NCBI GenBank assembly: GCA_037693485.1
Contig: CM075344.1
Location: 97,065,001-97,129,000, forward strand
Source: Kitagawia praeruptora
Taxonomy: Eukaryota > Streptophyta > Magnoliopsida > Apiales > Apiaceae
Length of the DNA: 64,000 nt
Reading direction: 5' to 3'
Part shown: in pieces, positions 56,249 through 64,000 of the stretch
Numbering within the stretch: the stretch's first letter is position 1
How the letters are laid out: each line of letters opens with the position of its first letter
Notes under the pieces: model-generated
What the model was told of the DNA's origin: nothing
Seen by the model: only the letters and a program-made list of their open reading frames with translations
Databases searched by the model: none
Translations under genes and position numbers: made by a program

Positions 56249-57171
56249 TGTTGTGGGAGGAATTTGTCACAACAAAATAGGAGACCTGTTGCTGGAATAG
56301 CGCCAATGAATACGGAATCGTCCAACCACCCAGAAAGGCTCGTAGTTGGGGATCAATGACTAGCTGCCCAGAAAGGCTCACAGCTAGGAGTTTCCGAAGA
56401 ACACGGGGGATGGTACGTTGGCCAGCCAAGAACCCTAATAATGATGTGTCACACAAGAGTATACGTGCTCTATGCTTACTCAAGGTGTCAAAGTGTCTAA
56501 GAGATCCCGTGAACTGCCTACATACCACTATTTATAGTGGATCAAGCCCGTATGTAGTTCTTGATTGATATGATCGGTTATTTATGATGAGTTATCCTCT
56601 CTCCAGTGGGATAATGACTGTTATTTCTGATAATGACCGTGTATAATGTATATTTTCAGGTTACCAAGCTGTTATGGTAATTGTAGGATGATTATCCTTT
56701 GTATTTATTATGATTTTGTATCATTTATCAAGTATATATGACATATATCCTCAAATAACTGAATGTATATCTATTTATGAGTGTTTTTAGGTGATATAGA
56801 CATGTTCCTAAAAAGTAGGAGGCGTGCCTTATCTGAACTGGCAGCCTAATCAGGCTTCCGGCAGAAGCTGGGGGTACCGCCCGGTAGCCTGACTCCGGTA
56901 CCCCCTCCGGTAACCTCATCATGGACGCTACTCCGGAAACCCTACTAGATGACTGCTAGCAGTTATTGGTTATCCTCAAGGGGATGCCCTTGGGACCCTA
57001 AGCCACACATTTCCTTACTGCCATGTGCATGGTAACCCCTAGGGCTGCCATGGGACCTTTGAAGCATGACAGATTACTTACTTTTCTCATGGATCTGGAC
57101 CCTAATCCTCTAGTGGGCCTAAATCTAACCCATGCAAGATTTTGGTCACAATAGTTGGTATCTATCTTACA
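56249..57171 (-). repeat. Tat2 5' LTR (outer edge tentative)
   Basis: The inner edge is fixed by the primer site. The outer edge is a guess at 57171, where the minus strand would start TGTAAGATAGATACC. A TATA box (56528-56537, minus strand) lies where an LTR promoter should be. The CCGGTAACC-type motifs at 56875-56945 match those at 33290-33475 elsewhere in Tat2. No second LTR remains for comparison. Confidence 0.6.
56528..56537 (-). promoter_or_regulatory. TATA box of the Tat2 LTR
   Basis: CTATAAATAG on the minus strand sits at the centre of the inverted repeat CCACTA-TTTA-TAGTGG. It lies about 280 bp from the LTR inner end and would drive transcription of gag-pol leftward. Confidence 0.6.
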
Positions 57172-59123
57172 GGACCTAAAACATGATAAAATAGTTTTGT
57201 TTGTATTGGTTTGAACATTAACTTGCATTAATTCAATTAGTATTTATTAATTGAATTTCTGCTTTTGCTTTTGTTTAGTAAAACTAGCTCAAAATCTATA
57301 TCTTTCCTATAACTCAAAATTTCTTTCTACAACTGTGATTGCTTATATTGTAAACCTTTTGAAATCACAACTATATATCATTTCTCTTAAGATAAAATGC
57401 AATATTTTCTCAAAAAACTTTTCATTGATAAAAATGCATTCTATCTCTATTATTCATATTCTGTGATGCAGGTTCATCTAATTGGAGTATTGTATTCTCA
57501 CATGATTAGTCATGAGGTTGTAAACCCAACAACTTTTATCCCAGACTATAGTCAAACTCAAACACATTCTGACTTACCCTCTCAAAGGAAGTAACCTATC
57601 AGACTAGAGGTCACCAGGGAGTAACTGCACTTGATGCAACAAATAAGGATGTGTGGGATATTCAGTTGGAGATTCACTATCTTATACACTAACTAAAATA
57701 TTTCATATGCACAAAGTGAGATTGCACACACTAAGGATGAATTGACGGAAACCTGTATTCCAACCATTTTACGGTTAGGATTATAAGTTAAAGGTTCTTT
57801 AATGAACCAAGAGTCTTCACAGACCTCGAGAGAATGTATTGATCTCAAAGCAAAATTCAACAAGATCATTATCTAACTCCCTAGAGGGAATATCTCTAGA
57901 TCCTGCGGGTAACGGGTTTGACATAGGTGCGGATCAGCAACTTGTGAACTATGATTCAGATTTTACCTGATGAGTTTAACAAGGTGATGTCTTCACAGAT
58001 ATTAGAAAGGAACCTTGATCTCAATGCTAAATTTATAGATCATTGTTTACCTTCTCAGAATTCAAATCTGAAAACCCTAAAATGGGAAAACTAGCAACTT
58101 CTAGATTATGACTCAGATTCATCTGACGAGTCCAACGAGGATTTGGGATTTGCGAACTCCCATTGCACCACCACTGACCTCTCTTGAAGGGGCTAGGGTG
58201 ATTTTTCCTTGCAGGTACACTAAAGGATGTTGGAGCTATGAGTGATATGAGTGATACACTAGTGAGCAAGAGTGTAAACAAAGAGAGAAGTGAGACACTC
58301 AACACAAATGAGTGGAGAGAAGAGTGAAACATTTGTGAGGTACACTAAACACTATCACACACAGTGAGGAAGAAAGTATAACTTCCTTTCTAACAAAGAA
58401 CTCTACAATTGGTATCAACTACTTTGTCAACTAGTTTATTGGAGGATTCCTCAACTAAGGGGGAGAAGTAAGGAGGTACAAGTAAAAGGAGAGTAAGTTA
58501 GAAAGGGGGAGCATTTCAGACTGTGCATAAGAGGAGAAGCAAGTCAAGCTACTTAGGGGGGGATATAGTTGGAGAAGTAAGAGGAGTTTCAGTTAACAAG
58601 AAAGGGGTGATATAAGGAGAGTAAGGAGTACAAATAAGTGGAGTATAAGGAGAAGTACATCACAATACTATTCTATTCTATTAGTCTTTCAATGTACTAT
58701 GTATAGAGGCTAAGTGGAGGAGTAGTAGATTTCCTAGAAGTTATAAAAATGGTATTGATTCACCATTGTCTATATAGTATGAACAGTTGTTTTTCTTAAG
58801 TGAGAAACGTTGTGTCAAAGAAGGGAAGTGATTGTAAATCAAGAACTGCTGATGATCATCAATGTAATATGTGTAGGATTATCAGGCAGAGATATGAAGA
58901 AATAGAAATGAAGATGAGTTATCTATTGAAGATCAGTTCAGTGCTACATGAACAATCATCTATCATTTCATCATCTGAGGATTCTGGAATTGTCATATTT
59001 GAACCAGAGAATTTTTTTTTTGTATGTATTATTTACTAAGCTTTGAATTGCTTTATCTTTTTCTTGTTTAAGTGAGTTAGTTGAGTTATCCTCTAGGTAT
59101 TTGCTTGTTATTGTCTAACAAAC
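57172..59123 (+). mobile_element. Second copia element, decayed post-pol region
   Basis: No pol is present. The stretch at about 57770-58220 matches the post-pol ORF region of the first copia element: GGTTCTTTAATGAACCAAGA resembles 26107, CCTAGAGGGAATATCTCTAG resembles 26190, and CCATTGCACCACC...GACCTCT...GGGGCTAGG matches 26287-26322. Frames are broken throughout. From 58440 to 58690 the sequence becomes A/G-rich (GGGGGAGAAGTAAGGAG). A short open frame at 58800-59039 is polar and unrecognised. The left edge of this element is unclear. Confidence 0.6.
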
Positions 59124-59137
59124 AAATAGGGGGAGAT
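59124..59137 (+). other. Polypurine tract of the second copia element
   Basis: AAATAGGGGGAGAT, identical to the tract at 27049-27062, directly precedes the LTR start TGAAAAGCATATG. The upstream GTTGAGTTATCCTCTAGGTA is also shared. Confidence 0.85.
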
Positions 59138-60569
59138 TGAAAAGCATATGTTTAGCCTATTTGTATTTCGAGGATACAACTCAACTTAAACAAGATTGTA
59201 TTAGTAAATAATATATAGGCTGTCACAGGAATCTCATATTGTATTATCTGTCAGAATAAAAAGATCAAGGTCAATCTACAAACTTGAGGATTTACTACAT
59301 TGAAAGAAGCTCAGACATCTGTTCAAGCCTCAGTGGAGTATTCGTTAAGAAGTGGATTCGTTTAAAGTGATAGAAATTTTTAAAGTGACAGAGACAGTAC
59401 AGAGAATTAAAGAGAGAGAGAAGATAAGAAAAGGAACCACATCATAGAGTCAAAAATAAAGAAAAGCTGTTGGAGTTAGTCGCTCATGAACCAGATCGTG
59501 CATCGAGCGTCAACAAACATTCAGTGGAAGTTCTTTGTTTATTTCAGTGGCTTAAAGTGAAGGTTAGACTATTAAATGTATTATGTTAATTCTCTCTTAA
59601 TTAATTTAAAGTATTTAGTTAACTTAAGTAATAAATTAATTCTTCAAGAATTAATTTATTTATTAAGTTAATTATTAAATTAATTAATTCAGAATTAATA
59701 TAAATTGCTAAAGTCTATTGCAAGTGATTTATACTATGATTTAATGTTGAAAGACTATTTAAAAGTAGTCTGGCTGATAGTCTGCACAACAAAGGCTGAT
59801 AGTCTGCAAGATAGTCTGCTCAGGTTGATAGTCTGCTAAGGTGATAGTCTACCAGAAAGTTTGCATGGTAGTCTACCAGAAAAATCATGTATTAAAGACT
59901 ATCAGGATAGTCATTCTGATAGTTTGGAGAAGAAGTGGGTAGTCTGCCAAGCCTGATAGTCACACCGGTAGTCTGCAAGAGGGTTGATAGTCATACCGAT
60001 AGTCTGTGGAAAGTCTGCAAGCCATTTGATAGTCTATGGATAGTCTGCTTAAGTGATAAAAGGAGCAGAAGATATTTGTAGCTCGTGTACTACAAATAGA
60101 CAGAAGGCAACAGACTTGAAAATATACGCAACATTATATCTTCAACACAAAACCAACAGAAGCCTTCTTCTCTCTCACGAACTAAGAACAGCAAGAGTCA
60201 GAAAAATTTATAGAAAATCAAACTTGCTACCTTGGTAATATTTTATCCGGTAGAACTTGATTATTTGTATCTCTTGTACTATTAGCGAATTAAGTTTCCT
60301 AGTTCCTATCTTGATTTTTATTAACTAAATTAGAAAAGTTCATGTCAAATTTTCTAATTAGTTTTTATTAATTTGATATTAATTATGTACTAAAATTGTA
60401 ACAACCTCTCAAGTTTAATATAGTTTATATTTAACTTGAATTTTGTTTCATTTAATTTCCGCATCAAATTTTGTTATTGGATTAAATATAAAATTTATCC
60501 GAACAAATTTCGAAAATACAATACTGTTTGTATTCAACGCCCTCTTCTACAAACATATTGGACCTAACA
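59138..60569 (+). repeat. 3' LTR of the second copia element
   Basis: Starts TGAAAAGCATATGTTTAGCC after the polypurine tract and ends TTGGACCTAACA, with the pre-terminal signature TTGTATTCAACGCCCTCTTC typical of SIRE/Maximus-like LTRs. Length is 1432 bp. It contains GATAGTCTGC repeats (59765-60050) and a very AT-rich stretch at 59590-59710. It lies next to a chromovirus LTR remnant starting at 60570. Its 5' LTR is not in the window. Confidence 0.8.
59765..60050. repeat. GATAGTCTGC short-repeat field in the copia LTR
   Basis: The core GATAGTCTGC or close variants (GATAGTCTACC, GGTAGTCTGC, GATAGTCAYACCG) recur more than fifteen times in about 285 bp, with irregular spacing of 10-25 bases. It resembles a decayed minisatellite inside the LTR. 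No function is evident. Confidence 0.85.
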
Positions 60570-61266
60570 GGATGGAAGACCAGTAATCCTTTCTTAAATT
60601 TTGTGCCGCCAGATAAGTTGTTGATTTTCATGAATTTCTTTAAATTGTTGAGTAATTCGCTTACAATGTTCTTATGGTTAAGATGATTTGAATTCCTTGA
60701 GTTGTCAGAGATTTTGATAGATTTTTAAATTCTCACAAATTTTGGAGAAGATGATTGTACTGCTCTCATGAGTAAATATTATATGAGTTTCCTATTTGTT
60801 CAAGTACTATCTTTTATCATTATCTTATTATAAAATTGACTTGTGTAAGATTTGGGATAGTGAACTTGCTGAGCATTTTATGTGCTCACCCTTGCTATTA
60901 TTATAATATTTTAAGCAGTCACAGGCGAGAATGATGAGTCTTTCGGATAGAAGCAGAAGGATAATAAGGGGAGGATCAGAGATATTCTGACACAATTTAG
61001 TTTCATTATCCTAAAGTGTATGCCTTAGAGTCGACTCTGACTATAATGCTTACCTTTGTAAACTATTATAGTAGACATGTTTGATAAGACATTTTTGTTG
61101 TAATAACATTAATTATAGAGAGACATAGTGTAATGAAGTAGGATCCTTGGAATTGTAGGATGAAGGAAGACGAATTTTGTATTTGATTTGGTTATGATTA
61201 TATAATACAGGTTTACGTGAACAGAAACATGATGACCTGAACGTTGGTGGATATAAGGGCGTCACA
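60570..61266 (+). repeat. Chromovirus-type LTR, 3' fragment
   Basis: The stretch contains GCTCACCCTTGCTATTATTA near 60893, like GCTCACCCTTGCTTATTTAT at 47778 in the solo LTR, and it ends GATATAAGGGCGTCACA, the same ending as the LTR at 4072 (GGGGGCGTCACA). It is therefore the 3' portion of a related LTR; its 5' part is missing where the copia LTR adjoins. Confidence 0.6.
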
Positions 61267-62616
61267 AGTACTGACCAATACATGCATGGATGGAATTAGA
61301 GGGGGCACGGGGTGGCGGCCGTCCCCCAAAACTTATACATTTTTTAGTTTTATGCATGTATAGTTATGTAAAATGTAATTTAGTCCCCCCATTGTTTTGA
61401 TAAATTATCCTAAGAAAAGATATAACAGCGCTCATTTTAGATCCAGTAATATACAAAACAAACATGTATACGCCATGAAATTTTATGAAACTTTACAGAA
61501 TATTTAAGAATAATGAAGTGAAATTGAGGTATCAACATTATAAATTTGACTTCCAAATTATTTTTTTGGTTCCGTCCCTAAATACATGGACCAACCTAGG
61601 ATAATCATGAATCAAAAATTTAAAATATTATCAGATTTAGAAGGCCTATTTCGACAAATTCTTCTCTAATGACTTGTTCAACGAGTCTTAACTTTGCATA
61701 TCATTACTCAACCAAAAGTTTTAATGGATAGTATAAAGAAAACGTTTGTTAGCAACATATTTTAATGCGAACAAAAGCTGTGGTCTGCGAAAGATAGTTC
61801 TCATCCATTCATATCAAACACTTCACATAAGGTACTAAAAAAGTCATTGTATACATGTTATAACAATCCTTTATCCTGAACCAAATTCTAAATTATATGA
61901 TTAGATATAAACACATAATACCAAATTTCATAAATACTAGGAATAAAATCGGAAACTTGCCTCAACTTCGCAAAACGGGAATTCACCTTGTTTTTAAAAT
62001 GTGTATTCAATTTTAGTAACCCACCAAAAACGACATGTCTCAAAGCTTAAAAATTTGCATGATTTTGTTTTTACCCAGATATTTGAGTAGACTTTTTAAC
62101 CTTTTAAATGATATTTTCTGAAAAAATTGAAGTGACCAAAGTTGTAGGAAGTGAAAGATGTTTTTGAAGAAAAATGCTTGAGAACCCAAAAATTGTCTCA
62201 AAAATGCTTATGTGTTGCTTTGTAATTGGTAACTTTTCTAACAAAAATATTGGATCCGCGTGTATACATATTTGTCCACAAACTAAATTTTCCATTTGTT
62301 TGTCAGGGGACAATTTTTGGGATTTTTTTTTGGATTACCTAAATAAAATGTATATGGAACAAGTTTTCAAATTCGAAAATGATATCACAATGAACAATAA
62401 ACCTGCTCATGTATTGTAGCCTATAATTTTTTTTTTCTGTCTTTGGTACTGGTACGCCGATAAATGTTTTAGCTTTTGCAAGTCGACTTCAATTTATCTT
62501 TGGCTGAGAGTGAAACCGACTAACTAACCTGACAACTCCAAATCCATAGTAACGGTTCCACGCATATGCATGCATGAGAAAACATGCATGGACTGCAGCA
62601 CCAATGCAGAATCGCA
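61267..62616. other. Intergenic region with a possible TE fragment, then the pectinesterase 3' flank
   Basis: No gene is visible. At about 61290-61330 the sequence GAGGGGGCACGGGGTGGCGG...CCGTCCCCC, with CCGTCCCTAAATACATGG near 61573, resembles the ends of a small decayed transposon. I cannot define its borders. The last 200 bp before 62617 should contain the 3' untranslated region of the pectinesterase, but no clear polyadenylation signal stands out. Confidence 0.4.
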
Positions 62617-64000
62617 CTACTGTGCAAGGGTGAAACGAACTGGAACACCAATATCTTCACCTTTCAACCAGCTCTCACCTTGCAGAAAACTGCTTACAGT
62701 AAATTTACTAGCTTCATCTTTGTTAATCACCTTTACACCTGTCCACTTAACTCTGTTTTTGGTATCAGCCCCTGGACCTTTATTGTTAAACTCTGCGTAG
62801 TACAGAGTTTTCAATGCAAAATCTCCTTGCCATTCAAGCCATCCTGCAGGATCAACCAAGTCATCGATTTCCGTTTCCATCACAATTGTTCTTGAATACT
62901 CTTTCCAAGGTCTGCCAAGATAAGTCTTGAACTTGGACTGATCTGATTTGAGTTTTTCATCTGCCATAATGTGACACCCCTGTAAAACAATCCCTGTAGT
63001 TTCACGCTTATCTGCTCTTCCTTGAGCCGTTACAATGTTCTTCTGATTGTCCGAAGGCTTTCTGACATAGATATTGCATGTTTGGAATATTGCAGCTGCA
63101 TCACCAAAGATGAAGTCTATGGTGCCTGTGATGTAGCATCCACGATAGAACTGACGATGTGTTTGAGCATATAAAGTATCCTGGTATGCCTCCATTCGAC
63201 AGTTGATGAAAATTGAACGGTCTGATTGTACTCTCAAGGCTACTGCTTGATGCTTTTCAGGTCCTGCAGTGTTTCTGAATCCAATGGATTGAGCAATAAA
63301 ACCATCTCCAATAGCCGCTGCATTTAAAAAATGAATGCATGAATAAATTTATTTTCTTTACACAATATGTGGAAGCGTCATATTAGTATTTGTTTCTTTT
63401 TTGGGTTGACATACCAAAAGTGGCAGTTTGGAAGGTCGGAACTCCATCGACAAAATTTTTGTTCCCAGTAATTATTGTCTTTTGGGATCCATCACCAAAC
63501 ATTGTGATGTTCACCATCTTTTTGGGTACCTCAACATGCTCCTCATATGTTCCTTCTTTGATATAAATGACATACCTGCGTACACATTATGCGTAAATCT
63601 ATGTTTGTATGTCAATGTGAAAGAAATGACTGTACCGAATTTTGTTACCTTCCTTTGTAGTCTGTTGGTAATGCTGCTAATGCATCGTTGATCTTTGTAA
63701 AATCTCCACTACCATCTTTAGCCACGGTAACATTGGGTTTTTGCTTTGGTGCATCGGCCTTTAAAATCCTCCTGTCTTCGTTGCTCATCCAAATGGGAAG
63801 ATTGTCGGTTGACAAAAGACGGCGGAAACTGAATTTTTCGGGTGCTGAAGACAAGTGAGACACAAGGGCAAGTGAATTGCTAGTAAGCTCTTTTGATGTC
63901 GTCAAGGCCTTTTCAATTTTAGCTTTTTCTTCACCTTCTGGAATGGAATCAATGCAGATTTGTTGGTAAGACATGATAGCACTTAACCAGTTGTCCAAGT
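62617..64000 (-). CDS. Pectinesterase/pectinesterase-inhibitor type protein (5' partial)
   Basis: Cell-wall pectin methylesterase (type I), which removes methyl esters from homogalacturonan. Three exons on the minus strand are visible: 63649 to beyond 64000, 63415-63575 and 62617-63317, with GT-AG introns that keep the frame. The first exon holds the second half of the PMEI pro-domain (DNWLSAIMSYQQICIDSIPE) and the RRLL processing motif (FSFRRLLSTDNLPIW), where the pro-region is cut before export, then the enzyme start (NVTVAKDGSGDFTKINDALA). Catalytic-domain landmarks are EGTYEEHVEVPKK, GFRNTAGPEKHQAVALR, YQDTLYAQTHRQFYRG, the nucleophile Asp in GTIDFIFGDAAAIFQ, and the Arg in YLGRPWKEYSRT; all key residues (two Gln, two Asp, Arg) are present. 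It ends VPVRFTLAQ-stop. The signal peptide and first PMEI half lie beyond the window. It appears intact. Confidence 0.95.

Larger units (their letters stand above)
30526..57171 (-). mobile_element. Tat2: Ty3/gypsy Tat-lineage retrotransposon, minus strand
   Basis: Read from right to left: 5' LTR (56249 to about 57171), primer site, gag, protease, RT, RNase H, archaeal-type second RNase H, integrase, a 143-bp tandem array, and an accessory ORF on the opposite strand. The second RNase H and the antisense ORF between pol and the 3' end are Tat-lineage traits (Retand/Grande type). CACTA3 (35472-50954) splits the integrase. The 3' LTR is missing: the left edge abuts the CACTA5 terminus at 30525. 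Several in-frame stops and two small tandem duplications show it is dead. Confidence 0.88.

Noticed and set aside
58800..59039. 79-codon open frame before the second copia polypurine tract
   Set aside because: It could be a remnant of the post-pol ORF tail, but it aligns with nothing recognisable and is too short to support as a gene.
62617..63998. Pectinesterase as a truncated pseudogene, because the coding parts lie in separate frames
   Set aside because: The frame breaks coincide with GT-AG introns that keep the reading frame, and all catalytic residues are present, so it is a normal intron-containing gene cut only by the window edge.

Overview
This window is eukaryotic, almost certainly from a large, repeat-rich flowering-plant (eudicot) nuclear genome. 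The evidence is spliced genes with GT-AG introns, plant-type Tat-lineage Ty3/gypsy retrotransposons with a second RNase H, CACTA (En/Spm) DNA transposons, and a plant pectin methylesterase. I could not fix the species; an asterid is a guess. Only one apparently intact host gene is visible: the pectinesterase on the minus strand at 62617-64000, whose 5' end lies outside the window. Nearly everything else is nested mobile DNA in various states of decay.

Layout, left to right. 1-4056: degenerate sequence, probably the start of the internal region of a minus-strand Ty3/gypsy element whose tRNA-Met-type primer site (4057-4067) and long LTR (4072-7774) follow. 7775-8468: a truncated copia LTR. 8469-8795: a fragment of a chromovirus-like LTR. 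8796-23604: a plus-strand Tat element (called Tat1 here) with gag, protease, RT, two RNase H domains and a truncated integrase. Two CACTA elements, CACTA1 (12042-16140, target duplication GAA) and CACTA2 (16259-21643, target duplication GTA), split its RT. CACTA1 carries exon fragments resembling an AAA ATPase. CACTA2 carries MSH6-like mismatch-repair exons and a hairpin-rich, Mutator-like MITE. At about 23604 Tat1 stops abruptly and a copia element begins in its RNase H; it runs through a post-pol ORF to a 3' LTR (23605 to about 27890).

27891-30525 is the 3' part of another CACTA element with palindromic subterminal repeats. 30526 to about 57171 is a minus-strand Tat element (Tat2): 5' LTR on the right, gag-PR-RT-RH-aRH-INT, a 143-bp higher-order tandem repeat, and an antisense accessory ORF on the left. 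Its integrase is split by CACTA3 (35472-50954, duplication ATT), which carries exons of a CHR24/ERCC6-like SNF2 ATPase. CACTA3 is itself split by CACTA4 (36880-48620, duplication AAA), which encodes tnp2-type and TnpA/Ulp1-type proteins. CACTA4 in turn contains a 4.6-kb solo LTR (43610-48214, duplication AGAAC). The order of insertion is therefore readable: Tat2, then CACTA3, CACTA4, a chromovirus, and finally LTR-LTR recombination. 57172-60569 is the 3' part of a second copia element of the same family as the one at 23605; 60570-61266 is another chromovirus-type LTR end; then come a short intergenic stretch and the pectinesterase.

No radically new system is visible. The most interesting signals are the gene-capturing CACTA elements (MSH6-, CHR24- and AAA ATPase-like exons in three elements of one window), the seven-hairpin MITE, the three-subunit higher-order repeat inside a retrotransposon, and the four-level nest with all target duplications preserved. 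All family names come from motif recognition by eye; no database search was run.
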